From Loripinus fragilis (Eukaryota; Mollusca; Bivalvia; Lucinida; Lucinidae), in NCBI GenBank assembly GCA_964019695.1, contig OZ026520.1, positions 90,338,913-90,402,912 of the forward strand: a DNA stretch of 64,000 nucleotides, given 5' to 3'. Below, one piece after another: positions 11,321-20,418 of the stretch (position 1 is the stretch's first letter; the number at the start of each line of letters is the position of its first letter). The notes beneath the pieces are model-generated. The model was not told where the DNA came from, did no database searches, and saw nothing but the letters and a program-made list of their open reading frames with translations. The translations under genes were made by a program, and so were the position numbers.

Positions 11321-14300
11321 ACAACCATGCTACATGTACTAAAATCTCTGCGATAGATGAATAACCATTTCGTGGCATGAGCTGCCGCTATGGTGTAGTG
11401 GATAAACCGCTTGCCTTGTAAATCAGGGGTCGCAGGTTCAATTCCCGGCTTCACCAGTCTGTCAGATGAAACTTTAAACCGTGGCCCCATCTCCATATGA
11501 CCTTAGCTGTTGGTGGGACGTTAAACACAAACACAATAACAACATTTCATGGCATGTACATGTACCTGTACTTCCCTACAGAAATCAATTCAGCATAAGA
11601 CTTTGAAATGCAAACCTTTGTGCGACTCAAGCAACTTATAAATTAACTCTTTACAGAATATATTTCGAACCTGATTCCCTATTTGAGCAGATGAAATAGC
11701 AGAGCCACGCACCCTGGTATCTCAGTATTTAGTTACAGTGACCAAGAAAATCTATTTAAGAAATGAATTCAATTTTTGGAATGTTCATGGAATCATGAAT
11801 ACTTCCGGTCTCTTGAAAAATAAGTGAAGCCGGAAGTTCACGTTGACTTTGCAAGAGACCAGAAGTATTCATGGTTCCATGAACATTCCAAATATTGAAT
11901 TATTGCTTATATTTGCATTTTATTATGAATATCTAAAATATAAAAATTATTCCTAATCTAGGAATTAAAACAGTTTTGTTTTTAAAATGGGCCAGTGCAT
12001 GAGATTTCCAACAAAGTAGTATGTGCGACCAGCAAAGCCTCAGATCAGCCTGCGCATACGCACAGTCTGATCAGAGCCTTTGCTAGTCACTTGAGTATGC
12101 TATGATTGTTAGGCTACTGACTGAACACCATTCGGAGTTTCTAAGCTTAAAAGGATGCTGCACAGGCTCGTCCGAGTCTACACTTGTCAAAAAGCCACAA
12201 TGTTGGAAATCACATGCCACGGCTCAAATATAATCATATTAACGGTTTAGTCGGAGTGTAAAGTGGAAAAGCGGAACAGCCTGCTTGAACATGGACAGCC
12301 AATGGAGCAAAACAAGAGGCTTGTTTTGTATGTGTGACTCAGGTGAGGCTCACTGTCAATCACAACTCCAGTATCACTTCTGGGGAATGAGTTTGATGTT
12401 CAAAGCGTATTGCATGGGCAAGTGAGCTTGGCAGCTGTCAATCAAATGTGTGTAATTCATGAGGCTATGAACGGTTGCAAAAATCATTAATAAGGCTCAT
12501 TAAAGGATTGCTTCGAAATTATAAAAGAATATACCTGTTGAACAACTTAATTATCCACACAACGAAACAATCACATTATCATTACCTAGAGCTTTTCCGT
12601 TACGATAACCCACAGGCCATTGTCATAAGTGAAAATGTTCCTGATAAGTTTCCAGCCAGTCCAGGCGGTGCAATTGGTAACAAGTCTGATGGCTTATCTA
12701 GTGCTCATGAACTTGATCCCAGGCCAGCCCCAAACAATCGTGGATGTATAATTCATGAAAATGTTTCTATTGTCATTCTTCTCCTTTAGCTGATTCATCA
12801 AGGGCTTTTGTCAGTTATTATTATTTATCATATGATGTCACGTCTGGGAGTGAAAGGCCATGCAATAAAACTGATAAACCACTAGTGATATACATATTTT
12901 AAGGAAACCTTATAATGTCCATAGCAATGTTGCGTACATAATGACAAAAGATTTTAATATTTTTACGACAGAAATGAGATTTAAAAGTAATCTTAACGTC
13001 ACACTAACATCATGCTCCTGTATTATTGATTTAATTAAATTCATTGCGAAAAAGAGATAAAAAGCTGATTTAATAAATTCAATTAAGAGCTATTCGGTCA
13101 CTGTATTCAGTGTATTGTATTGCCACATTGTATCCATGGTCTCTTGTAAAGCTAACAGAAATAGAACCATTTGGGGCGTGGCTAGACTGTAAGACATGAC
13201 CCAATGCCGAATAAAACAAAGGAAGTATGTATACTGAGTAAGAATTTATAAGCTGTTTGGCTGGGAAATGTCACATTAGACCATCTGGACATGATCATGC
13301 ATAGCTGTTAAGCCACAAACAAACAATGGCAAAAAGCAGTCAGTTAATGCCCCTGATAAACACAGGTAACTACCGAGGTGGAACAATTTAAATGATAAAC
13401 CCGGTCCAACCATTTGAAATCCTCTGCTTTTATCATAGGGTCATAATGGTGATAAGGTGATAAATAAGTGTAATTATTTTGACAGCTGTGCCAATTAAGA
13501 GATGCTGATAAGCATTAACTGAGTAAAAATGTTGAAAAGATTATAAAATAGATGTTTTAAATTGATTTGGAATATTCTGAGTCATATTTCAAGAAAAATT
13601 GTTTTCCAATATTTGCAATAAAAGCATGGATAAAAACTGAGGAGACCCAACTATTTGGACCTAGTTGTTCTGGTAGAGTAGTCAAGGGAGAAAACTGACA
13701 GCTGTCTCCCATTCTACACTGCCTGAGTTTTAACTCCGAAGTCGTATGCTGTATTTTTCCTATTCTTTTTGTTGTCTGCTGACTTCTTTCAAAATTAACT
13801 TTTTCAAAAAAATCTTTCAGGAACGATATCAGACTGCCAGAGTGTCAAACAGTTTGGACCTAGATTAGGACCGACAGAACTAATGGTCAACATTCTGTTG
13901 GTCATGATCTGGGTCCAAACTGTAGCTTTTGACAAAATTGGCTGCTGGCAAGTGAACAGTCAATTCCTTAGGCCAGAATTTTTTTATTAGTTGATTTACG
14001 TGATTTTTTTTTCAGATTTAGGGTCGGGGGAACGAAAAAAATAAATAAAAAAGCTCTGAAAATGACCAGTTAACTGGTCATTTGCAGAGCTTTTTTTTTA
14101 TTTCATTTTTAGAGCTTTTTTTTATTTTTTTTATTAATATATCCAGAAAAACAGTAAAACTAGTATGGTAAACCAACAGTCTGTATGTAATCTTTAAATG
14201 TTTTATCATTTTCCTAAAAATCTGGACAGGACAATTACTGTCAAAAATACAGACAGGACCTCAAAAATATTTTATTTTTTTCAAAGAAACAAATAATATT

Positions 14301-17300
14301 TAGAGTCGGCGGATAAAATAAAAAAAAGAAATTTGAAATTAAATCTTATTTTTTCCTACTTTCCCGAAAATTACAGTAGGAGGGTTCGTAAATCAACTAA
14401 TAAAAAAATTCTGGCCTTATTTGTATAAAATTCCCTATTTGTATAAATTGAGTTATTAATTTGAAAATTTGGAATCCACTTTCATCAATCCTAGGTTACA
14501 TTTTAACGAGCATTCAACATGATATTGTCCTCTTTCAAATTTCATACATGACATATGTTGATTGGTTGTCAACTTATATGTAGTTTTTATAGCAAAATAT
14601 AATTAAAAGCAGTTCCTTCTCATATGGCAAACCTAAGTATTTCTGTATTTTTTTCCAATTTCAGGTTCATGTTTGGGCGGGAATCTCATACAAGGGGAGA
14701 ACCAACATCAGTATCTTTACTGGCATTATGGATTCAGTGTCTTACCAGAAGATTTTAGAGGCTAATTTGTTACCATTTGTTAGAGAAAAATTTCCCAATG
14801 GCTTTAGACTGTACCAGGTACTGTACACATTGTTCAATCACTCTGTTTTTGTATAAAATATGGCAAGGTCTGCTGACAACCGGTTGTCATTATAAAAAAG
14901 GACTGGTAACAACCTGTTGTCACTAGCAAAATGTCTGGTGACATTGGCAAAAAGTCTGCCGACATCCAGCTGTATTTTTTCCAATACCAATATGTACCCT
15001 ATTCAACATTATCAGGCATTTAATGATATATTATCAGGGGTCAAAAATATTTCAATATTGCACTTGTCCTGCAGGACGAGTGACTTATAATTTTCGCCCG
15101 TCCTGCAAACACAAGCACAAGTTTGTCCTTCAAAAGAGTATGCAATAAGGCCAAAAAAAATATGTGTGTTTCGGGTTACATGAAATTTCAAAATAGGGAC
15201 GGTAGGTAGGAAATATTTTTATTTTGTTAAAAGTTTTTACATGGGGAAGATGGGGGAAACAAGAGGGCCGAACTGGGAAATCCCTTGAGAATCCCCTAAA
15301 TATGCTTTAAAACTTTAGGGTCGGTGGCAAAAAATTAGGCACAGTCGGGTAACCTGAAACACACAATTTTTTTATTTTAGGCCTAAAGAACATGATTAGG
15401 GAGTAATATGACTTACTCAAGTAATTTTTCACAAAGTACTCGTCCTATGGGCTTTATTCAAAAGTAACTGTATCATCTTGCGCCATTACCTTAGTAAAGA
15501 CTCATAACATACTAAGTAATTCTTAAAATGCCATCAAAATAATTGCACCAGATAATATCTATTTAACATAAGCATAGAGGCAAACAGTGTTGACTCAGAT
15601 CAGACTGCTCATTAAACAGGAGCAGTCTGATCTGGGTCCATGCTGTTGTCTATGAGGCTTCAAATATTTCAGTGGATGACAAAAACATAAGTCTATTTGT
15701 GATTATGCGCTTTAAGGGTTAATAAATGTGAGTTCATTGTGTAAAGGGTTTGGATTTTCATGAAATGCATGCATGTTTGTGCGGCCCAAACAACTTATTA
15801 ACTCCTCACCAAATTATAAATAGAACATGATAGTTTTTTAGCAGATGAAATAGCCGAACCACACCCAGATATGAATATTAAAGTTACAGCCTTTACAGTG
15901 AGGAAAAAGTCATATTATACTCTGTTGTACCTTGTTTTTCATTATATATGTATGTATGTTTGTAGGTATATAGATTTTTATTATGTCAAATGATATTAAG
16001 TTTCAATTACATAATGCTTGGTAAAATTAATAATAGTTAGTTAAAGGTACTATTCCGTGAACTCTTTTAACATGGAATCTTCCAGTTGAATATCTAGTGG
16101 ATCTCTACCAAGTTTGTTCAAATGATGCACCTGGGGCCAAAAATGGGCCCGCCCTGGGGGTCACTTGTTTAAGGCTAAAAAAGAGAAAACTTGAAAAAAT
16201 CTTCTTGTCTGAAACTGCAAGTCATAGAGCCTTGATATTTGGTATGTTACATCATTTAGTATTCCTCTACCAAAGATGTTTAAACTATGCCTCTGCGGGT
16301 TAAAAATGGACCCGCCTGGGGTCACATGTTTACATAGGCCAATAGATTGAAGGAAAACATTCAAAAAGCTGAGAATCCAGCTGATCTGTTTTCGGCGCTG
16401 CTTGTAAATACATTCTAATAATGGAATATTTTAAAAGAAATTGGTAAAAACTGGGGAGAAGTGTAGAACATAAACAGGGTTCATTCTAGGATGGGCCTGA
16501 TCCATTTTGTGAGAAAAGCTATAAATGTTTTGCTAAAATGGACTTTATTTTTGGCTGGGCCCCATATACAAGCTATTCAAATCTCATGTCAATTATGCTC
16601 TAATGTGGATATTAAGGATTCTTGGGCCCATCAAATTTTGCAAAGGGCCCATAAAAATTTCAAATGGCCCATTAAAATTTGGAAATTTGCATGTATTTGA
16701 ATGGGATATGGGCCATTGGCCCATTTTAAGGGTCCATCATCATTTTGGGCTAGGATTAACCCTGCATAAAAACATCCAGCTTTAGAAGGGGTAATATTTG
16801 TGTATTAATACTTCTAATGTTCTCAAGTTGTCATACATATTGTATCGTGAGGTAAATTTATATCGTGATAGGTATCGTATCGTGAGGCTACTGTATCATT
16901 GCAGCCCAAATGTCTACCAAGTTTGTTCGAATTATGCCATGTGGCCAAAAAAGGTCGAGCCCTGGAGATCACATGTTTTACACTGGCTTATATATAGGGA
17001 AAACATGAAATAATTTTCATGTCTGAAACCACAAGGCCTCTAGCCTAGGGCATTGATATTTGGTTTGTTGAATCATCTAGTCAACCTCTACTTACTTGAA
17101 GTTTGTTCAAACTATGCCCCTCTGACCAAAAATGAGCCCACCCCGGGATCACGTTTTACATCAATGGCTTATTAGGGTAATCGTGGAAAAAATCTTCTTG
17201 TCTAAAACCACCTGGCTTAGTGCCTATATATTTGATAAATACATGTATCATCACCCAGTGGACCTCTACCGAGTTAGTTCAAATTATGCCCTGGGGGCCA

Positions 17301-18419
17301 AAAATGTTTTATAAAGGGAAATCATTCAAAAATCCACTTGTCTGAAACCACAAGGCCTAGAGCCTTGAAATTTTGTATAAAGCAACACCTGGTAGACATC
17401 TATTAAGTTTGTTCAAATTTTGCCCATTTAGCCAAAATGGCCCCATCACAGGGCTCATTACAAAGGCTTATATTGAGAAAACATGAAAAAAATCTCATTT
17501 AATCTCAATTTTATGTTAAGTCTTATTGAAAGTGCTGACATATCCATCATATAGGCTGTTTCAGGTGGGCTGGTTTATGCTTTCCCTGAAATTATGAACA
17601 TACATCTCAGTTGAGCGACTTAGGGCCCTCTTGTTTAATGGATACTCACCATTGTGTTTCTACATCCTTTTATTTTAGGGAGCACAGTGGCTCAGTGGTA
17701 GAATGCTTGACTCGAGACCGAGAGGCCGCAGGTTCGAGCCTTACCGGCATCACTGCGTTGTGTCTCTTGAGCAAGACAGATTTATCCTAGCTTACATGTA
17801 GTACTGGTTCAACCCAGGAAGACCCGTCCCTGTTTAACTGAAAGATTGTTGATGGGACATAAAGAATCAAACAAACAAACATCCTTTTATTAATTTTTTT
17901 CCTCAAATTGTTCACCTTGTTGCTTGACTTTTCCATGTAAAGACTTATTGAAACTGCCGATCATTCAAAGATTAATTGATGGATGGTGGGCTGAAAATAT
18001 TTCCCCTTGACATTGTAAATACTCATTCTCAGGTGAGCGACCAGGACTCAAGGGCTCTCTTGTTTAAATAGAATGTAATTCTAATCATTTACTAACAGTT
18101 GATAATTTTTTTACAGGATAATGATGCAAAGCACAAGAGCAAATCTACAAAGTGTTGGATGGAAGAGGTGGGAATTTCAGACAAAGTGATGGTGACACCA
18201 GCGTCTTCTCCAGACTTGAACCCAATTGAAAATGTCTGGTCTTCCATGAAGGACTACATTCAACGAAGAGTGAAACCCAAAACTAAAGACGAACATGTTA
18301 GAGGAATAATGGAGTTCTGGGAGACATTGAGTGTTGAAAAGTGTAGAACATACATTGACCATATACATAAAGTTATGCCAGTTGTTGTGTTGAATAGTGG
18401 TGAAGCTACAGATTATTAA
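5872..18419 (+). CDS. Gene 1: three-exon Tc1/mariner-type transposase gene, intact
   Basis: Joining 5872-6462, 14665-14817 and 18117-18419 gives one open frame of 197+51+100 = 348 residues, the usual Tc1 transposase length. Residues about 3-50 and 74-125 form the two helix-turn-helix DNA-binding modules; 155-290 is the DDE catalytic domain: D161 (IFVDECNVE), D249 (LYQDNDAKHKS) and E286 (SPDLNPIENVWSSMK). The second and third acidic residues are separated by 36 residues, not the 34 of Tc1. Splice sites are canonical (GTAAGT, TTTCAG, GTACTG, TTACAG) and both introns are phase 0. Tc1 transposases cut and paste DNA at TA sites in the nucleus; whether this one still does so is unknown. No flanking inverted repeats were found, and most Tc1 elements lack introns, so a host-adopted gene is plausible. 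Confidence 0.85.
6499..6548 (+). mobile_element. Truncated GGATCC-family MITE fragment
   Basis: GATCCAGGATTTTTTGA followed by GGGGGTTCAAATTTACAAAG matches the left part of 23376-23528. Only about 50 bp remain, just inside the intron 1 donor. Confidence 0.6.
6766..7379 (+). mobile_element. TIR element with repeated TTTCGGCCCAT ends
   Basis: Each end has three or four direct repeats of about 17 bp (TTTCGGCCCATAACAA, TTTCGGCCCATGTCAA); the right end is the inverse of the left over about 55 bp. It is flanked by a 7-bp target-site duplication ATTAAAA at 6759-6765 and 7380-7386. No coding capacity. Confidence 0.8.
7561..7612. repeat. Strong hairpin
   Basis: GCCAGGGACACTCT pairs with AGAGTGTCCCTGGC, extended by TATCA/TGATA around a short loop, giving about 19 paired bases. 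It may be a minimal foldback element. Confidence 0.75.
8361..8430. repeat. Foldback hairpin, ~33-bp arms
   Basis: AACATGTGTTTCGGGTGCTC and AAAGAACCGTCTCA are mirrored by TGAGACGGTTCTTTGAG and CAACATATGTT. A half copy begins at 31535, showing that it is a mobile family. Confidence 0.75.
8471..8589. mobile_element. Small MITE with CAGGGCTG ends
   Basis: CAGGGCTG at the left is inverted to CAGCCCTG at the right, 119 bp apart. The CAGGG termini resemble hAT elements; no reliable target-site duplication was seen. Confidence 0.5.
9155..9365 (+). repeat. tRNA-derived SINE, family 1, copy 1
   Basis: tRNA-like head: degenerate A box (GTGTTGTAGGGG), then GTAAACCAGGGGTCGC and a perfect B box (GGTTCGATTC), followed by a unique tail (CGGTGAGCCTTCGGGTG). 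Relatives are at 11381 and 41341. Confidence 0.7.
10071..10509 (+). mobile_element. PIF/Harbinger-like MITE H1
   Basis: The GGCCTAAATGAAGTATATGT start and the inverse end CATTTAAGCC form about 35-bp TIRs containing GTGTGGTTCCTGTTG. The flanking 3-bp duplication is TAA (10068-10070 and 10510-10512). TWA duplications with GG-starting TIRs are typical of PIF/Harbinger. The interior repeats TTTAGGGTAGG, shared with H2 and H3. Confidence 0.78.
10715..11084 (+). mobile_element. MITE family C (AGGGGACAAAAATAT ends), copy 1
   Basis: TAGGGGACAAAAATATTTCA at the left and TTTTTGTCCCCCTG at the right form TIRs, next to TTGTCCTGCAGGACGAGTGA. The flanking 5-bp duplication is ATTTG (10710-10714, 11085-11089). 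The short ORF inside is accidental. Confidence 0.8.
11290..11318. repeat. Poly-C tract (29 bp)
   Basis: Uninterrupted C run. It generates spurious glycine-run ORFs on the minus strand. Confidence 0.95.
11381..11543 (+). repeat. tRNA-derived SINE, family 1, copy 2
   Basis: GCTGCCGCTATGGTGTAGTG carries the A box; GGTTCAATTCC is the B box about 45 nt later. The tail GGTGGGACGTTAAACACAAA ends in an A-rich stretch, as expected for LINE-mobilised SINEs. Confidence 0.8.
11762..12515 (+). repeat. Interspersed repeat family D, copy 1 (interrupted by MITE A)
   Basis: Matches 32456-32945 from a palindromic start (ATGAATTCAATTTTTGGAA mirrored by TTCCAAATATTGAATT) through GCGGAACAGCC, CAAGTGAGCTTGGCAGCTG and AATTCATGAGGCTATGAACG. 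A family A MITE interrupts it at 11990-12225. No ORF. Confidence 0.8.
11990..12225 (+). mobile_element. MITE family A, copy 3 (nested in family D)
   Basis: GGCCAGTGCATGAGATTTCC at the left and CACATGCCACGGCTC at the right. The flanks read AAAT on both sides, a probable 4-bp duplication, and the sister family D copy near 32660 is uninterrupted at this point. Confidence 0.85.
12516..13842. other. Intron sequence without recognisable feature
   Basis: AT-rich, no conserved coding segment. A weak inverted pair (AAAAACTGAGG near 13635, CCTGAGTTTTAA near 13722) may be an old small MITE. Confidence 0.4.
13843..13933. repeat. Foldback element, GATC-rich family
   Basis: GTCAAACAGTTTGGACCTAG pairs with GGGTCCAAACTGTAGCTTTTGAC across about 35 bp. 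Similar foldbacks occur at 15573, 37567 and 44290, and in the long inverted repeat at 18526-20416. Confidence 0.65.
13971..14416 (+). mobile_element. PIF/Harbinger-like MITE H2
   Basis: Ends GGCCAGAATTTTTTTATTAG and its inverse CTAATAAAAAAATTCTGGCC (about 31-bp TIRs), flanked by TTA at 13968-13970 and 14417-14419. A perfect internal palindrome centred at about 14070 (TGACCAGTTAACTGGTCA) and TTTAGGGTCGG lie inside. Confidence 0.85.
14665..14817 (+). CDS. Gene 1 exon 2
   Basis: 153 nt, 51 codons, phase 0 at both ends. It begins VHVWAGISYKGRT, equivalent to the VMVWGCIS strand of Tc1 transposases, continues SIFTGIMDSVSYQKILEANL and ends FPNGFRLYQ just before the second catalytic Asp. Acceptor TCCAATTTCAG, donor GTACTG. 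It is too short and boundary-dependent to appear as a free-standing ORF. Confidence 0.85.
15035..15449 (+). mobile_element. MITE family C, copy 2 (3'-truncated, interrupted)
   Basis: CAGGGGTCAAAAATATTTCA start, then TTGTCCTGCAGGACGAGTGA as in copies 1 and 3. The right TIR is missing after CTCGTCCTATGGG. Element H3 sits inside. Confidence 0.7.
15149..15383 (+). mobile_element. PIF/Harbinger-like MITE H3 (nested in family C)
   Basis: GGCCAAAAAAAATATGTGTG start and an inverse end (CACACAATTTTTTTATTTTA then GGCC). Flanked by TAA at 15146-15148 and 15384-15386. Removing element and one TAA restores the GCAATAAAGAACAT seen in the family C copy at 43261. The interior has TTTAGGGTCGG. Confidence 0.85.
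15573..15659. repeat. Foldback element (GATCAGACTGCTC family)
   Basis: AGATCAGACTGCTC pairs with GAGCAGTCTGATCT, extended outward by AACAGTGTTGACT/GGTCCATGCTGTT and GCATAGAGG/CTATGAGGC. Same family as 37567-37640. Confidence 0.75.
15720..15902 (+). repeat. Interspersed repeat, copy 2 (sister at 368-532)
   Basis: Shares the GCGGCCCAAACAACTT and GCAGATGAAATAGC blocks with the first copy. Class unknown. Confidence 0.6.
16050..17637 (-). mobile_element. Pearl/HINE-like tandem-core element, array 1
   Basis: About eight diverged units of roughly 185 bp with TTGTTCAAATTATGCC, TCTTGTCTGAAACCACAAG, GCCTTGATATTTGGT and CCTCTACCAAGTTTG. The right boundary (GAGCGACTTAGGGCCCTCTTG) is the inverse of the left boundary of array 45594-46880, which fixes orientation as minus. 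Bivalve pearl elements and Helentron-associated HINEs have this tandem-core structure; assignment is by organisation, not by database match. Confidence 0.65.
17675..17878 (+). repeat. tRNA-derived SINE, family 3, full copy
   Basis: The head GTGGCTCAGTGGTAGA (A box) and GGTTCGAGCC (B box) are followed by a conserved body (TACTGGTTCAACCCAGGAAG) and the tail GATGGGACATAAAGAATCAA. It is flanked by the 13-bp duplication ACATCCTTTTATT (17662-17674, 17879-17891), the hallmark of LINE-mediated insertion. Confidence 0.9.
17883..18064 (-). repeat. Tandem-core element head fragment
   Basis: Ends TCTCAGGTGAGCGACCAGGAC then GGGCTCTCTTGTTTAA, matching the boundary type at 17637 and, inverted, at 45594. 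It lies just before the exon 3 acceptor. Confidence 0.5.
18117..18419 (+). CDS. Gene 1 exon 3 (second and third catalytic residues, stop)
   Basis: 303 nt including TAA, after acceptor TTTTTTTACAG. Begins DNDAKHKSKSTKCWMEEVG, then SPDLNPIENVWSSMKDYIQ, and ends SGEATDY. All motifs are in one frame with no stop. The free-standing ORF starts 18 nt earlier inside the intron, which is not a real start. Confidence 0.88.
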   Translation, partial: DNDAKHKSKSTKCWMEEVGISDKVMVTPASSPDLNPIENVWSSMKDYIQRRVKPKTKDEHVRGIMEFWETLSVEKCRTYIDHIHKVMPVVVLNSGEATDY

Positions 18420-18422
18420 GTT

Positions 18423-18482
18423 GGATGTACAAGGGTCAATCTAAAATAACTGGATGTATGAGAGGGTCAGTCTAAAATAACT
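18423..18482 (+). repeat. Direct repeat in gene 1 3' flank
   Basis: Two about 30-bp tandem units ending AGGGTCAATCTAAAATAACT and AGGGTCAGTCTAAAATAACT begin 4 nt after the stop codon. No canonical AATAAA was found in the next 120 nt. Confidence 0.7.
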
Positions 18483-19012
18483 GAGCCCTACCTCATAACT
18501 TTTTATGCTCCCTAAGGGACTTTGTTTTTTTCTCTCTGTTACGAAAATATACCCATGAATATACAAATGGCTGTTGAATCAACTAAACAATTTTTAATTA
18601 CTGTTTTTGACCCAAAATGTGCACTCTTCGCTTAACATTTTCCAAGATTTCACAGTCACACTTGAAAAACAGTGTAGATCCTGGTCAGCCAACTTCTAGT
18701 GAAGCCAGCTGATCTGGATCCAGACTGATTTTCCTCCCGATGACCTAAAATATCCACAATGGTACCACACCACTAGAAACGGGAAGTTGAATATGTTTAA
18801 GTATCAGCCAAACAATTTAAGCCTGCCCATACGAAACACCAAGAAGGTATTCTTTCAGTTGCATATGCTTTTAGTACCACTGCTAGACAATTTTAGATTA
18901 CCCTATTTGTCACAAAGTTCGGACTCTGGGCATAACCTTTTCAAGATCTCATACTTGCTCTTGAAAAACAGTGTAGATCCAGATCAGCTGACCTAAATAG
19001 ATCTAGCTGATC

Positions 19013-19306
19013 AAGTGCGGATCCAGAGGGGGGGGGGGGTCCAGACCCCCCCCCCCCCCCCCCCCTGGAAAATCACAAGTTATAGGGGTTTCTATAGGGA
19101 ATAAGGTATTGGACCCCCCCCCCCCTGGAAAAAGTTGGACCCCCCTGGAAAATGTTGGACGTACCCCCTCTGGAACCTTGAAAGATGATAGATTTCTTTG
19201 AAATTGACCATTTGACTTCTGAGGACTAAAAAAAAAAACAAAGTTGTCAGAGCTTTTTTGTCAGGCTGACCTAGACCCCCCCTGATGAAAATTCCTGGAT
19301 GCGCAT
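19013..19306 (+). mobile_element. MITE, GGATCC-TIR family, nested in the inverted repeat
   Basis: Ends AAGTGCGGATCCAG and CTGGATGCGCAT, with long C/G runs inside. Flanked by GCTGATC at 19006-19012 and 19307-19313, a 7-bp duplication; removing it restores continuity with the opposite arm. Confidence 0.8.
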
Positions 19307-19431
19307 GCTGATCCAGGTCCAGACTACTTTTCCTCCACATCCACAACAATACGGTACAAATTTCACAATCTCTTTTGAAAACAGTGTGGATCGGACATAT
19401 CAAAAAACATTCTTGAATGATCCAGGAGAAA

Positions 19432-19585
19432 AGGGAGGAGAATGACCATAGAAATTATTTCATGATCAATCTCCATGAAAGTATGGGTCCAGGCCAGGAT
19501 CCAACTGGCAAGCCTGGATCTGCAGTCAGACTCGCATCTGTTGCCGGATACGTTAATGACTGTGTTACCCGGCCCGGTCCTTCAG
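19432..19585 (-). repeat. tRNA-derived SINE, family 2, copy 2
   Basis: Same body as 678-917 (GAGGAGAATGACCATAGAAA) and the inverse tRNA-like head near 19550-19580. It lies in the palindrome spacer. Confidence 0.7.
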
Positions 19586-19619
19586 ACACTTTATAAAAAT
19601 TTAAAGATTGCCAACAAAC

Positions 19620-19740
19620 TCACATTATTGTCAGTTTGTTAGCAGTCGATAAAAGTTTGTAAGCAGTCAATAATAAAAGTTTGTTATTAGTCAATAAGAC
19701 TTTGTATGCAGTCATAATAAAAGTTTGTTAGCATTCATTT
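19620..19740 (+). repeat. Short degenerate tandem repeat (~30 bp)
   Basis: Units of AAAAGTTTGTTAGCAGTCAATAA type, four copies, in the spacer of the long palindrome. Confidence 0.6.
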
Positions 19741-20418
19741 TAAATTGAGTTTAGAAATGAATCCATGGATTCAATTGTCTTTAATTGCAAATATTTGAAA
19801 AAAATAAACAGTCAAAAATTGATTCAGATCAGCTGATTTCATTAGAATGAGATTGTGAAATTTGTACAGTATTGTTGTGGATATAGTCATCATGTGGAGG
19901 AAAAATAGTATGGACCCGGATCAGCTAGCTCTATTTAGGTCAGCTGATCTGGATCTACACTGTTTTTCAAAAGCAAGTATGAAATCTTGAAAAGGTTATG
20001 CCCAGAGTCAGCACTTTGTGTAAAAAACGGTAATCTAAAATTGTCTAGCAGTGGTACTTAAGCATACAGGGTATATGCAACTGAAAGAATACTTTTGGGG
20101 TATTTTGTATCGGCAGGCTTAAACCGTTTGGCTGGTACTTAAACATATTCAACTTCGGGTTCCTAGTGGTGTGGTACCCTTGTGGATTTTTTAGGTCATC
20201 AGGAGGAAATTCAGTCTGGATCCAGATCAGCTGGCTTCACTAGAAATTGGCTGACCAGGATCTACACTGTTTTTCAAGTGTGACTGTGAAATCTTGGAAA
20301 ATGTTAAGCGAAGAGTGCACATTTTGGGTTAAATACAGTAATTAAAATTGTTTAGTTGATTCAACAGCCATTTGTATATTCATGGGTATATTGTCATCAC
20401 AGAGAGAAAAAAAAAACA

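Larger units (their letters stand above)
6463..14664 (+). other. Gene 1 intron 1 (8.2 kb, TE-filled)
   Basis: Donor GTAAGT and acceptor TTTTTTTCCAATTTCAG. The intron length is explained largely by nested MITEs, SINEs and foldback elements listed separately. Stretches 7773-8360, 8590-9154 and 9366-10067 hold no gene that I can recognise. Confidence 0.8.
18526..20416. repeat. Long inverted repeat (~1.9 kb palindrome)
   Basis: The left arm (18526-19012 continuing at 19314-19405) is the inverse of the right arm (19815-20416). Matched landmarks: ATACCCATGAATATACAAATG near 18550 with its inverse near 20375, GTGCACTCTTCGCTTAACAT with its inverse near 20310, TCACACTTGAAAAACAGTG with its inverse near 20265, and GGGCATAACCTTTTCAAGAT with its inverse near 20000. 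The left arm is split by a MITE (19013-19306); the spacer holds a SINE (19432-19585). Arms carry many GATCAGCTGATC-type sites. It is probably an old foldback transposon. Confidence 0.85.

Noticed and set aside
11190..11496. Minus-strand ORFs with glycine runs
   Set aside because: Created by the 29-bp C tract; the rest is SINE sequence.
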